From positions 64,281,187 through 64,345,186 of the forward strand of contig CM048839.1 in NCBI GenBank assembly GCA_026545765.1: DNA of 64,000 nt, read 5' to 3'. The notes beneath the pieces are model-generated. The model had not been told where the DNA came from, made no database searches, and was given only the letters and a program-made list of their open reading frames with translations. Below, one piece after another: positions 14,001 through 29,000 of this stretch; within the stretch, counting starts at the first letter, position 1, and each line of letters starts with the position of its first letter. The position numbers were made by a program, and so were the translations under genes. The DNA is from Plantago major (taxonomy: Eukaryota > Streptophyta > Magnoliopsida > Lamiales > Plantaginaceae).

Positions 14001-17000
14001 CTTCTCCGTTTGTAATTATCTCACTTCTTTATTGCTTTGTTTAACTCTAGACTAGAATTTTACATTTGTTGTTTAACCCACTCATTATGTGTGTGGTTAA
14101 CACTCAAGTAGAGTTCTTCGTTTGTTATACTCTTACTCCTTATGTGCATTGTTTAAATGTCTAATAGACTTCTTCGTTAGACATTATCCCACTCCTTTAG
14201 TGAGTTGTTTAACTCTCAAGTAGAGTTATTCGTTTGTTGTTCATCCCTCTCCAAAGTGTCTTGTTTTTATCTCTCAAGTAGAGTTGTTGGTTTGTTGATT
14301 ATTCAACTCCATTTGGATTTTGTTTAACTCTCAAGTAGAGTTCTTCGTTCGTTATTTTATTACTCCTCTTGTGTGTTGTTTAAATCTCAAATTGACTTCT
14401 CCGTTTGTAATTATCTCACTTCTTTATTGCTTTGTTTAACTCTAGACTAGAATTTTACATTTGTTGTTTAACCCACTCATTATGTGTGTGGTTAACACTC
14501 AAGTAGAGTTCTTCGTTTGTTATACTCTTACTCCTTATGTGCATTGTTTAAATGTCTAATAGACTTCTTAGACATTATCCCACTCCTTTAGTGAGTTGTT
14601 TAACTCTCAAGTAGAGTTATTCGTTTGTTGTTCATCCCTCTCCAAAGTGTCTTGTTTTTATCTCTCAAGTAGAGTTGTTGGTTTGTTGATTATTCAACTC
14701 CATTTGGATTTTGTTTAACTCTCAAGTAGAGTTCTTCGTTCGTTATTTTATTACTCCTCTTGTGTGTTGTTTAAATCTCAAATTGACTTCTCCGTTTGTA
14801 ATTATCTCACTTCTTTATTGCTTTGTTTAACTCTAGACTAGAATTTTACATTTGTTGTTTAACCCACTCATTATGTGTGTGGTTTAACACTCAAGTAGAG
14901 TTCTTCGTTTGTTATACTCTTACTCCTTATGTGCATTGTTTAAATGTCTAATAGACTTCTTCATCAACATTATCCCACTCCTTTAGTGTGTTGTTTAACT
15001 CTCAAGTAGAGTTATTCGTTTGTTGTTCATCCCTCTCCAAAGTGTCTTGTTTTTATCTCTCAAGTAGAGTTGTTGGTTTGTTGATTATTCAACTCCATTT
15101 GGATTTTGTTTAACTCTCAAGTAGAGTTCTTCGTTCGTTATTTTATTACTCCTCTTGTGTGTTGTTTAAATCTCAAATTGACTTCTCCGTTTGTAATTAT
15201 CTCACTTCTTTATTGCTTTGTTTAACTCTAGACTAGAATTTTACATTTGTTGTTTAACCCACTCATTATGTGTGTGGTTAACACTCAAGTAGAGTTCTTC
15301 GTTTGTTATACTCTTACTCCTTATGTGCATTGTTTAAATGTCTAATAGACTTCTTCGTTAGACATTATCCCACTCCTTTAGTGAGTTGTTTAACTCTCAA
15401 GTAGAGTTATTCGTTTGTTGTTCATCCCTCTCCAAAGTGTCTTGTTTTTATCTCTCAAGTAGAGTTGTTGGTTTGTTGATTATTCAACTCCATTTGGATT
15501 TTGTTTAACTCTCAAGTAGAGTTCTTCGTTATTTTATTACTCCTCTTGTGTGTTGTTTAAATCTCAAATTGACTTCTCCGTTTGTAATTATCTCACTTCT
15601 TTATTGCTTTGTTTAACTCTAGACTAGAATTTTACATTTGTTGTTTAACCCACTCATTATGTGTGTGGTTAACACTCAAGTAGAGTTCTTCGTTTGTTAT
15701 ACTCTTACTCCTTATGTGCATTGTTTAAATGTCTAATAGACTTCTTCATTAGACATTATCCCACTCCTTTAGTGAGTTGTTTAACTCTCAAGTAGAGTTA
15801 TTCGTTTGTTGTTCATCCCTCTCCAAAGTGTCTTGTTTTTATCTCTCAAGTAGAGTTGTTGGTTTGTTGATTATTCAACTCCATTTGGATTTTGTTTAAC
15901 TCTCAAGTAGAGTTCTTCGTTCGTTATTTTATTACTCCTCTTGTGTGTTGTTTAAATCTCAAATTGACTTCTCCGTTTGTAATTATCTCACTTCTTTATT
16001 GCTTTGTTTAACTCTAGACTAGAATTTTACATTTGTTGTTTAACCCACTCATTATGTGTGTGGTTAACACTCAAGTAGAGTTCTTCGTTTGTTATACTCT
16101 TACTCCTTATGTGCATTGTTTAAATGTCTAATAGACTTCTTCGTTAGACATTATCCCACTCCTTTAGTGAGTTGTTTAACTCTCAAGTAGAGTTATTCGT
16201 TTGTTGTTCATCCCTCTCCAAAGTGTCTTGTTTTTATCTCTCAAGTAGAGTTGTTGGTTTGTTGATTATTCAACTCCATTTGGATTTTGTTTAACTCTCA
16301 AGTAGAGTTCTTCGTTCGTTATTTTGTTACTCCTCTTGTGTGTTGTTTAAATCTCAAATTGACTTCTCCGTTTGTAATTATCTCACTTCTTTATTGCTTT
16401 GTTTAACTCTAGACTAGAATTTTACATTTGTTGTTTAACCCACTCATTATGTGTGTGGTTTAACAGTCAAGTAGAGTTCTTCGTTTGTTATACTCTTACT
16501 CCTTCTGTGCATTGTTTAAATGTCTAATAGACTTCTTCGTTAGACATTATCCCACTCCTTTAGTGAGTTGTTTAACTCTCAAGTAGAGTTATTCGTTTGT
16601 TGTTCATCCCTCTCCAAAGTGTCTTGTTTTTATCTCTCAAGTAGAGTTGTTGGTTTATTGATTATTCCACTCCATTTGGATTTTGTTTAACTCTCAAGTA
16701 GAGTTCTTCGTTCGTTATTTTATTACTCCTCTTGTGTGTTGTTTAAATCTCAAATTGACTTCTCCGTTTGTAATTATCTCACTTCTTTATTGCTTTGTTT
16801 AACTCTAGACTAGAATTTTACATTTGTTGTTTAACCCACTCATTATGTGTGTGGTTAACACTCAAGTAGAGTTCTTCGTTTGTTATACTCTTACTCCTTA
16901 TGTGCATTGTTTAAATGTCTAATAGACTTCTTCGTTAGACATTATCCCCCTCCTTTAGTGAGTTGTTTAACTCTCAAGTAGAGTTATTCGTTTGTTGTTC

Positions 17001-20000
17001 ATCCCTCTCCAAAGTGTCTTGTTTTTATCTCTCAAGTAGAGTTGTTGGTTTGTTGATTATTCAACTCCATTTGGATTTTGTTTAACTCTCAAGTAGAGTT
17101 CTTCGTTCGTTATTTTATTACTCCTCTTGTGTGTTGTTTAAATCTCAAATTGACTTCTCCGTTTGTAATTATCTCACTTCTTTATTGCTTTGTTTAACTC
17201 TAGACTAGAATTTTACATTTGTTGTTTAACCCACTCATTATGTGTGTGGTTTAACAGTCAAGTAGAGTTCTTCGTTTGTTATACTCTTACTCCTTATGTG
17301 CATTGTTTAAATGTCTAATAGACTTCTTCGTTAGACATTATCCCACTCCTTTAGTGAGTTGTTTAACTCTCAAGTAGAGTTATTCGTTTGTTATTCATCC
17401 CTCTCCAAAGTGTCTTGTTTTTATCTCTCAAGTAGAGTTGTTGGTTTGTTGATTATTCAACTCCATTTGGATTTTGTTTAACTCTCAAGTAGAGTTCTTC
17501 GTTCGTTATTTTATTACTCCTCTTGTGTGTTGTTTAAATCTCAAATTGACTTCTCCGTTTGTAATTATCTCACTTCTTTATTGCTTTGTTTAACTCTAGA
17601 CTAGAATTTTACATTTGTTGTTTAACCCACTCATTATGTGTGTGGTTTAACACTCAAGTAGAGTTCTTCGTTTGTTATACTCTTACTCCTTCTGTGCATT
17701 GTTTAAATGTCTAATAGACTTCTTCATTAGACATTATCCCACTCCTTTAGTGTGTTGTTTAACTCTCAAGTAGAGTTATTCGTTTGTTGTTCATCCCTCT
17801 CCAAAGTGTCTTGTTTTTATCTCTCAAGTAGAGTTGTTGGTTTGTTGATTATTCAACTCCATTTGTGTTTTGTTTAACTCTCAAGTAGAGTTTTTCGTTC
17901 GTTATTTTATTACTCCTCTTGTGTGTTGTTTAAATCTCAAATTGACTTCTCCGTTTGTAATTATCTCACTTCTTTATTGCTTTGTTTAACTCTAGACTAG
18001 AATTTTACATTTGTTGTTTAACCCACTCATTATGTGTGTGGTTAACACTCAAGTAGAGTTCTTCGTTTGTTATACTCTTACTCCTTATGTGCATTGTTTA
18101 AATGTCTAATAGACTTCTTCGTTAGACATTATCCCACTCCTTTAGTGAGTTGTTTAACTCTCAAGTAGAGTTATTCGTTTGTTGTTCATCCCTCTCCAAA
18201 GTGTCTTGTTTTTATCTCTCAAGTAGAGTTGTTGGTTTGTTGATTATTCAACTCCATTTGGATTTTGTTTAACTCTCAAGTAGAGTTCTTCGTTCGTTAT
18301 TTTATTACTCCTCTTGTGTGTTGTTTAAATCTCAAATTGACTTCTCCGTTTGTAATTATCTCACTTCTTTATTGCTTTGTTTAACTCTAGACTAGAATTT
18401 TACATTTGTTGTTTAACCCACTCATTATGTGTGTGGTTAACACTCAAGTAGAGTTCTTCGTTTGTTATACTCTTACTCCTTATGTGCATTGTTTAAATGT
18501 CTAATAGACTTCTTCGTTAGACATTATCCCACTCCTTTAGTGAGTTGTTTAACTCTCAAGTAGAGTTATTCGTTTGTTGTTCATCCCTCTCCAAAGTGTC
18601 TTGTTTTTATCTCTCAAGTAGAGTTGTTGGTTTGTTGATTATTCAACTCCATTTGGATTTTGTTTAACTCTCAAGTAGAGTTCTTCGTTCGTTATTTTAT
18701 TACTCCTCTTGTGTGTTGTTTAAATCTCAAATTGACTTCTCCGTTTGTAATTATCTCACTTCTTTATTGCTTTGTTTAACTCTAGACTAGAATTTTACAT
18801 TTGTTGTTTAACCCACTCATTATGTGTGTGGTTAACACTCAAGTAGAGTTCTTCGTTTGTTATACTCTTACTCCTTATGTGCATTGTTTAAATGTCTAAT
18901 AGACTTCTTCGTTAGACATTATCCCACTCCTTTAGTGAGTTGTTTAACTCTCAAGTAGAGTTATTCGTTTGTTGTTCATCCCTCTCCAAAGTGTCTTGTT
19001 TTTATCTCTCAAGTAGAGTTGTTGGTTTGTTGATTATTCAACTCCATTTGGATTTTGTTTAACTCTCAAGTAGAGTTCTTCGTTCGTTATTTTATTACTC
19101 CTCTTGTGTGTTGTTTAAATCTCAAATTGACTTCTCCGTTTGTAATTATCTCACTTCTTTATTGCTTTGTTTAACTCTAGACTAGAATTTTACATTTGTT
19201 GTTTAACCCACTCATTATGTGTGTGGTTTAACACTCAAGTAGAGTTCTTCGTTTGTTATACTCTTACTCCTTCTGTGCATTGTTTAAATGTCTAATAGAC
19301 TTCTTCGTTAGACATTATCCCACTCCTTTAGGGAGTTGTTTAACTCTCAAGTAGAGTTATTTGTTTGTTGTTCATCCCTCTCCAAAGTGTCTTGTTTTTA
19401 TCTCTCAAGTAGAGTTGTTGGTTTGTTGATTATTCAACTCCATTTGGATTTTGTTTAACCCTCAAGTAGAGTACTTCGTTCGTTATTTTATTACTCCTCT
19501 TGTCTGTTGTTTAAATCTCAAATTGACTTCTCCATTTGTAATTATCTCACTTCTTTATTGCTTTGTTTAACTCTAGACTAGAATTTTACATTTGTTGTTT
19601 AACCCACTCATTATGTGTGTGGTTTAACACTCAAGTAGAGTTCTTTGTTTGTTATACTTTTACTCCTTATGTGCATTGTTTAAATCTCGAATAGACTTCT
19701 TCTTTCGACATTATACCACTCCTTTAGTGTGTTGTTTAACTCTCAAGTAGAGTTATTCGTTTGTTGTTCATCCCTCTCCAAAGTGTGTTGTTTTTATCTC
19801 TCAAGTAGAGTTGTTGGTTTGTTGATTATTCAACTCCTTTTGTGTTTTGTTTAACTCTCAAGTAGAGTTCTTCGGTCGTTATTTTATTAATCCTCTTGTG
19901 TGTTGTTTAAATTTCAAATTGACTTCACCGTTTGTAATTATCTCACTTCTTTATTGTTTTGTTTAACTCTAGGCTAGAATTTTACATTTGTTGTTTAACC

Positions 20001-23000
20001 CACTCATTATGTGTGTGGTTAACACTCAAGTAGAGTTCTTCGTTTGTTATACTCTTACTCCTTATGTGCATTGTTTAAATGTCTAATAGACTTCTTCGTT
20101 AGACATTATCCCACTCCTTTAGTGAGTTGTTTAACTCTCAAGTAGAGTTATTCGTTTGTTGTTCATCCCTCTCCAAAGTGTCTTGTTTTTATCTCTCAAG
20201 TAGAGTTGTTGGTTTGTTGATTATTCAACTCCATTTGTGTTTTGTTTAACTCTCAAGTAGAGTTCTTCGTTCGTTATTTTATTACTCCTCTTGTGTGTTG
20301 TTTAAATCTCAAATTGACTTCTCCGTTTGTAATTATCTCACTTCTTTATTGTTTTGTTTAACTCTAGACTAGAATTTTACATTTGTTGTTTAACCCACTC
20401 ATTATGTGTGTGGTTAACACTCAAGTAGAGTTCTTCGTTTGTTATACTCTTACTCCTTATGTGCATTGTTTAAATGTCTAATAGACTTCTTCGTTAGACA
20501 TTATCCCACTCCTTTAGTGAGTTGTTTAACTCTCAAGTAGAGTTATTCGTTTGTTGTTCATCCCTCTCCAAAGTGTCTTGTTTTTATCTCTCAAGTAGAG
20601 TTGTTGGTTTGTTGATTATTCAACTCCATTTGGATTTTGTTTAACTCTCAAGTAGAGTTCTTCGTTCGTTATTTTATTACTCCTCTTGTGTGTTGTTTAA
20701 ATCTCAAATTGACTTCTCCGTTTGTAATTATCTCACTTCTTTATTGCTTTGTTTAACTCTAGACTAGAATTTTACATTTGTTGTTTAACCCACTCATTAT
20801 GTGTGTGGTTTAACACTCAAGTAGAGTTCTTCGTTTGTTATACTCTTACTCCTTATGTGCATTGTTTAAATGTCTAATAGACTTCTTCATTCGACATTAT
20901 CCCACTCCTTTAGTGTGTTGTTTAACTCTCAAGTAGAGTTATTCGTTTGTTGTTCATCCCTCTCCAAAGTGTGTTGTTTTTATCTCTCAAGTAGAGTTGT
21001 TGGTTTGTTGATTATTCAACTCCATTTGTGTTTTGTTTAACTCTCAAGTAGAGTTCTTCGTTCGTTATTTTATTACTCCTCTTGTGTGTTGTTTAAATCT
21101 CAAATTGACTTCTCCGTTTGTAATTATCTCACTTCTTTATTGTTTTGTTTAACTCTAGGCTAGAATTTTACATTTGTTGTTTAACCCACTCATTATGTGT
21201 GTGGTTAACACTCAAGTAGAGTTCTTCGTTTGTTATACTCTTACTCCTTATGTGCATGGTTTAAATATCTAATAGACTTCTTCGTTAGACATTATCCCAC
21301 TCCTTTAGTGAGTTGTTTAACTCTCAAGTAGAGTTATTCGTTTGTTGTTCATCCCTCTCCAAAGTGTCTTGTTTTTATCTCTCAAGTAGAGTTGTTGGTT
21401 TGTTGATTATTCAACTCCATTTGTGTTTTGTTTAACTCTCAAGTAGAGTTCTTCGTTCGTTATTTTATTACTCCTCTTGTGTGTTGTTTAAATCTCAAAT
21501 TGACTTCTCCGTTTGTAATTATCTCACTTCTTTATTGTTTTGTTTAACTCTAGACTAGAATTTTACATTTGTTGTTTAACCCACTCATTATGTGTGTGGT
21601 TAACACTCAAGTAGAGTTCTTCGTTTGTTATACTCTTACTCCTTATGTGCATTGTTTAAATGTCTAATAGACTTCTTCGTTAGACATTATCCCACTCCTT
21701 TAGTGAGTTGTTTAACTCTCAAGTAGAGTTATTTGTTTGTTGTTCATCCCTCTCCAAAGTGTCTTGTTTTTATCTCTCAAGTAGAGTTGTTGGTTTGTTG
21801 ATTATTCAACTCCATTTGGATTTTGTTTAACTCTCAAGTAGAGTTCTTCGGTCGTTATTTTATTACTCCTCTTGTGTGTTGTTTAAATCTCAAATTGACT
21901 TCTCGCTTGTTATTATCTCACTTCTTTATTGCTTTGTTTAACTCTAGACTAGAATTTTACATTTGTTGTTTAACCCACTCATTATGTGTGTGGTTAACAC
22001 TCAAGTAGAGTTCTTCGTTTGTTATACTCTTACTCCTTATGTGCATTGTTTAAATGTCTAATAGACTTCTTCATTAGACATTATCCCACTCCTTTAGTGA
22101 GTTGTTTAACTCTCAAGTAGAGTTATTCGGTTGTTGTTCATCCCTCTCCAAAGTGTCTTGTTTTTATCTCTCAAGTAGAGTTGTTGGTTTGTTGATTATT
22201 CAACTCCATTTGGATTTTGTTTAACTCTCAAGTAGAGTTCTTCGTTCGTTATTTTATTACTCCTCTTGTGTGTTGTTTAAATTTCAAATTGACTTCTCCG
22301 TTTGTAATTATCTCACTTCTTTATTGCTTTGTTTAACTCTAGACTAGAATTTTACATTTGTTGTTTAACCCACTCATTATGTGTGTGGTTTAACACTCAA
22401 GTAGAGTTCTTCGTTTGTTATACTCTTACTCCTTATGTGCATTGTTTAAATGTCTAATAGACTTCTTCGTTAGACATTATCCCACTCCTTTAGTGAGTTG
22501 TTTAACTCTCAAGTAGAGTTATTCGTTTGTTGTTCATCCCTCTCCAAAGTGTCTTGTTTTTATCTCTCAAGTAGAGTTGTTGGTTTGTTGATTATTCAAC
22601 TCCATTTGGATTTTGTTTAACTCTCAAGTAGAGTTCTTCGTTCGTTATTTTATTACTCCTCTTGTGTGTTGTTTAAATCTCAAATTGACTTCTCCGTTTG
22701 TAATTATCTCACTTCTTTATTGTTTTGTTTAACTCTAGACTAGAATTTTACATTTGTTGTTTAACCCACTCATTATGTGTGTGGTTAACACTCAAGTAGA
22801 GTTCTTCGTTTGTTATACTCTTACTCCTTATGTGCATTGTTTAAATGTCTAATAGACTTCTTCATTAGACATTATCCCACTCCTTTAGTGAGTTGTTTAA
22901 CTCTCAAGTAGAGTTATTTGTTTGTTGTTCATCCCTGTCCAAAGTGTCTTGTTTTTATCTCTCAAGTAGAGTTGTTGGTTTGTTGATTATTCAACTCCAT

Positions 23001-26000
23001 TTGGATTTTGTTTAACTCTCAAGTAGAGTTCTTCGGTCGTTATTTTATTACTCCTCTTGTGTGTTGTTTAAATTTCAAATTGACTTCACCGTTTGTAATT
23101 ATCTCACTTCTTTATTGTTTTGTTTAACTCTAGACTAGAATTTTACATTTGTTGTTTAACCCACTCATTATGTGTGTGGTTAACACTCAAGTAGAGTTCT
23201 TCGTTTGTTATACTCTTACTCCTTATGTGCATTGTTTAAATGTCTAATAGACTTCTTCATTAGACATTATCCCACTCCTTTAGTGAGTTGTTTAACTCTC
23301 AAGTAGAGTTATTCGCTTGTTGTTCATCCCTCTCCAAAGTGTCTTGTTTTTATCTCTCAAGTAGAGTTGTTGGTTTGTTGATTATTCAACTCCATTTGGT
23401 TATTGTTTAACTCTCAAGTAGAGTTCTTCGTTCGTTATTTTATTACTCCTCTTGTGTGTTGTTTAAATCTCAAATTGACTTCTCCGTTTGTAATTATCTC
23501 ACTTCTTTATTGCTTTGTTTAACTCTAGACTAGAATTTTACATTTGTTGTTTAACCCACTCATTATGTGTGTGGTTAACACTCAAGTAGAGTTCTTCGTT
23601 TGTTATACTCTTACTCCTTATGTGCATTGTTTAAATGTCTAATAGACTTCTTCGTTAGACATTATCCCACTCCTTTAGTGAGTTGTTTAACTCTCAAGTA
23701 GAGTTATTTGTTTGTTGTTCATCCCTCTCCAAAGTGTCTTGTTTTTATCTCTCAAGTAGAGTTGTTGGTTTGTTGATTATTCAACTCCATTTGGATTTTG
23801 TTTAACTCTCAGGTAGAGTTCTTCGTTGGTTATTTTATTACTCCTCTTGTGTGTTGTTTAAATCTCAAATTGACTTCTCCGTTTGTAATTATCTCACTTC
23901 TTTATTGCTTTGTTTAACTCTAGACTAGAATTTTACATTTGTTGTTTAACCCACTCATTATGTGTGTGGTTTAACACTCAAGTAGAGTTCTTCGTTTGTT
24001 ATACTCTTACTCCTTATGTGCATTGTTTAAATCTCGAATAGACTTCTTCATTCGACATTATCCCACTCCTTTAGTGTGTTGTTTAACTCTCAAGTAGAGT
24101 TATTCGTTTGTTGTTCATCCCTCTCCAAAGTGTCTTGTTTTTATCTCTCAAGTAGAGTTGTTGGTTTGTTGATTATTCAACTCCATTTAGATTTTGTTTA
24201 ACTCTCAAGTAGGGTTCTTCGTTCGTTATTTTATTACTCCTCTTGTGTGTTGTTTAAATCTCAAATTGACTTCTCCGTTTGTAATTATCTCACTTCTTTA
24301 TTGCTTTGTTTAACTCTAGACTAGAATTTTACATTTGTTGTTTAACCCACTCATTATGTGTGTGGTTTAACACTCAAGTAGAGTTCTTCGTTTGTTATAC
24401 TCTTACTCCTTCTGTGCATTGTTTAAATGTCTAATAGACTTCTTCGTTAGACATTATCCCACTCCTTTAGTGAGTTGTTTAACTCTCAAGTAGAGTTATT
24501 CGTTTGTTGTTCATCCCTCTCCAAAGTGTCTTGTTTTTATCTCTCAAGTAGAGTTGTTGGTTTGTTGATTATTCAACTCCATTTGGATTTTGTTTAACTC
24601 TCAAGTAGAGTTCTTCGTTCGTTATTTTATTACTCCTCTTGTGTGTTGTTTAAATCTCAAATTGACTTCTCCGTTTGTAATTATCTCACTTCTTTATTGC
24701 TTTGTTTAACTCTAGACTAGAATTTTACATTTGTTGTTTAACCCACTCATTATGTGTGTGGTTATTACTCAAGTAGAGTTCTTCGTTTGTTATACACTTA
24801 CTCCTTCTGTGCATTGTTTAAATGTCTAATAGACTTCTTCGTTAGACATTATCCCACTCCTTTAGTGAGTTGTTTAACTCTCAAGTAGAGTTATTCGTTT
24901 GTTGTTCATCCCTCTCCAAAGTGTCTTGTTTTTATCTCTCAAGTAGAGTTGTTGGTTTGTTGATTATTCAACTCCATTTGGATTTTGTTTAACTCTCAAG
25001 TAGAGTTCTTCGTTCGTTATTTTAGTACTCCTCTTGTGTGTTGTTTAAATCTCAAATTGACTTCTCCGTTTGTAATTATCTCACTTCTTTATTGCTTTGT
25101 TTAACTCTAGACTAGAATTTTACATTTGTTGTTTAACCCACTCATTATGTGTGTGGTTAACACTCAAGTAGAGTTCTTCGTTTGTTATACTCTTACTCCT
25201 TATGTGCATTGTTTAAATGTCTAATAGACTTCTTCATTCGACATTATCCCACTCCTTTAGTGAGTTGTTTAACTCTCAAGTAGAGTTATTCGTTTGTTGT
25301 TCATCCCTCTCCAAAGTGTCTTGTTTTTATCTCTCAAGTAGAGTTGTTGGTTTGTTGATTATTCAACTCCATTTGATTTTGTTTAACTCTCAAGTAGAGT
25401 TCTTCGTTCGTTATTTTATTGCTCCTCTTGTGTGTTGTTTAAATCTCAAATTGACTTCTCCGTTTGTAATTATCTCACTTCTTTATTGCTTTGTTTAACT
25501 CTAGACTAGAATTTTACATTTGTTGTTTAACCCACTCATTATGTGTGTGGTTTAACAGTCAAGTAGAGTTCTTCGTTTGTTATACTCTTACTCCTTATGT
25601 GCATTGTTTAAATGTCTAATAGACTTCTTCATTCGACATTATCCCACTCCTTTAGTGTGTTGTTTAACTCTCAAGTAGAGTTATTCGTTTGTTGTTCATC
25701 CCTCTCCAAAGTGTCTTGTTTTTATCTCTCAAGTAGAGTTGTTGGTTTGTTGATTATTCATCTCCATTTGGATTTTGTTTAACTCTCAAGTAGAGTTCTT
25801 CGTTCGTTATTTTATTACTCCTCTTGTGTGTTGTTTAAATCTCAAATTGACTTCTCCGTTTGTAATTATCTCACTTCTTTATTGCTTTGTTTAACTCTAG
25901 ACTAGAATTTTACATTTGTTGTTTAACCCACTCATTATGTGTGTGGTTAACACTCAAGTAGAGTTCTTCGTTTGTTATACTCTTACTCCTTATGTGCATT

Positions 26001-29000
26001 GTTTAAATGTCTAATAGACTTCTTCGTTAGACATTATCCCACTCCTTTAGTGAGTTGTTTAACTCTCAAGTAGAGTTATTCGTTTGTTGTTCATCCCTCT
26101 CCAAAGTGTCTTGTTTTTATCTCTCAAGTAGAGTTGTTGGTTTGTTGTTTATTCAACTCCTTTTGTGTTTTGTTTAACTCTCAAGTAGAGTTCTTCGGTC
26201 GTTATTTTATTACTCCTCTTGTGTGTTGTTTAAATTTCAAATTGACTTCACCGTTTGTAATTATCTCACTTCTTTATTGTTTTGTTTAACTCTAGACTAG
26301 AATTTTACATTTGTTGTTTAACCCACTCATTATGTGTGTGGTTAACACTCAAGTAGAGTTCTTCGTTTGTTATACTCTTACTCCTTATGTGCATTGTTTA
26401 AATGTCTAATAGACTTCTTCGTTAGACATTATCCCACTCCTTTAGTGAGTTGTTTAACTCTCAAGTAGAGTTATTCGTTTGTTGTTCATCCCTCTCCAAA
26501 GTGTCTTGTTTTTATCTCTCAAGTAGAGTTGTTGGTTTGTTGATTATTCAACTCCATTTGGATTTTGTTTAACTCTCAAGTAGAGTTCTTCGTTCGTTAT
26601 TTTATTACTCCTCTTGTGTGTTGTTTAAATCTCAAATTGACTTCTCGCTTGTAATTATCTCACTTCTTTATTGCTTTGTTTAACTCTAGACTAGAATTTT
26701 ACATTTGTTGTTTAACCCACTCATTATGTGTGTGGTTAACACTCAAGTAGAGTTCTTCGTTTGTTATACTCTTACTCCTTATGTGCATTGTTTAAATGTC
26801 TAATAGACTTCTTCATTAGACATTATCCCACTCCTTTAGTGTGAGTTGTTTAACTCTCAAGTAGAGTTATTCGTTTGTTGTTCATCCCTCTCCAAAGTGT
26901 CTTGTTTTTATCTCTCAAGTAGAGTTGTTGGTTTGTTGATTATTCAACTCCATTTGGATTTTGTTTAACTCTCAAGTAGAGTTCTTCGTTCGTTATTTTA
27001 TTACTCCTCTTGTGTGTTGTTTAAATCTCAAATTGACTTCACCGCTTGTAATTATCTCACTTCTTTATTGCTTTGTTTAACTCTAGACTAGAATTTTACA
27101 TTTGTTGTTTAACCCACTCATTATGTGTGTGGTTTAACACATAAGTAGAGTTCTTCGCTTGTTATACTCTTACTCCTTATTTGCATTGTTTAAATGTCTA
27201 ATAGACTTCTTCGTTAGACATTATCCCACTCCTTTAGTGAGTTGTTTAACTCTCAAGTAGAGTTATTTGTTTGTTGTTCATCCCTCTCCAAAGTGTCTTG
27301 TTTTTATCTCTCAAGTAGAGTTGTTGGTTTGTTGATTATTCAACTCCATTTGGATTTTGTTTAACTCTCAAGTAGAGTTCTTCGTTCGTTATTTTATTAC
27401 TCCTCTTGTGTGTTGTTTAAATCTCAAATTGACTTCTCCGTTTGTAATTATCTCACTTCTTTATTGCTTTGTTTAACTCTAGACTAGAATTTTACATTTG
27501 TTGTTTAACCCACTCATTATGTGTGTGGTTAACACTCAAGTAGAGTTCTTCGTTTGTTATACTCTTACTCCTTATCTGCATTGTTTAAATGTCTAATAGA
27601 CTTCTTCATTCGACATTATCCCACTCCTTTAGTGTGTTGTTTAACTCTCAAGTAGAGTTATTCGTTTGTTGTTCATCCCTCTCCAAAGTGTGTTGTTTTT
27701 ATCTCTCAAGTAGAGTTGTTGGTTTGTTGTTTATTCAACTCCATTTGGATTTTGTTTAACTCTCAAGTAGAGTTCTTCGGTCGTTATTTTATTACTCCTC
27801 TTGTGTGTTGTTTAAATTTCAAATTGACTTCACCGTTTGTAATTATCTCACTTCTTTATTGTTTTGTTTAACTCTAGACTAGAATTTTACATTTGTTGTT
27901 TAACCCACTCATTATGTGTGTGGTTAACACTCAAGTAGAGTTCTTCGTTTGTTATACTCTTACTCCTTATGTGCATTGTTTAAATGTCTAATAGACTTCT
28001 TCGTTAGACATTATCCCACTCCTTTAGTGAGTTGTTTAACTCTCAAGTAGAGTTATTCGTTTGTTGTTCATCCCTCTCCAAAGTGTCTTGTTTTTATCTC
28101 TCAAGTAGAGTTGTTGGTTTGTTGATTATTCAACTCCATTTGGATTTTGTTTAACTCTCAAGTAGAGTTCTTCGTTCGTTATTTTATTACTCCTCTTGTG
28201 TGTTGTTTAAATCTCAAATTGACTTCTCCGTTTGTAATTATCTCACTTCTTTATTGCTTTGTTTAACTCTAGACTAGAATTTTACATTTGTTGTTTAACC
28301 CACTCATTATGTGTGTGGTTAACACTCAAGTAGAGTTCTTCGTTTGTTATACTCTTACTCCTTATGTGCATTGTTTAAATGTCTAATAGACTTCTTCGTT
28401 AGACATTATCCCACTCCTTTAGTGAGTTGTTTAACTCTCAAGTAGAGTTATTCGTTTGTTGTTCATCCCTCTCCAAAGTGTCTTGTTTTTATCTCTCAAG
28501 TAGAGTTGTTGGTTTGTTGATTATTCAACTCCATTTGGATTTTGTTTAACTCTCAAGTAGAGTTCTTCGTTCGTTATTTTATTACTCCTCTTGTGTGTTG
28601 TTTAAATCTCAAATTGACTTCACCGCTTGTAATTATCTCACTTCTTTATTGCTTTGTTTAACTCTAGACTAGAATTTTACATTTGTTGTTTAACCCACTC
28701 ATTATGTGTGTGGTTAACACTCAAGTAGAGTTCTTCGTTTGTTCTACTCTTACTCCTTATGTGCATTGTTTAAATGTCTAATAGACTTCTTCATTCGACA
28801 TTATCCCACTCCTTTAGTGTGTTATTTAACTCTCAAGTAGAGTTATTCGTTTGTTGTTCATCCCTCTCCAAAGTGTCTTGTTTTTATCTCTCAAGTAGAG
28901 TTGTTGGTTTGTTGATTATTCAACTCCATTTGGATTTTGTTTAACTCTCAAGTAGAGTTCTTCGGTCGTTATTTTATTACTCCTCTTGTGTGTTGTTTAA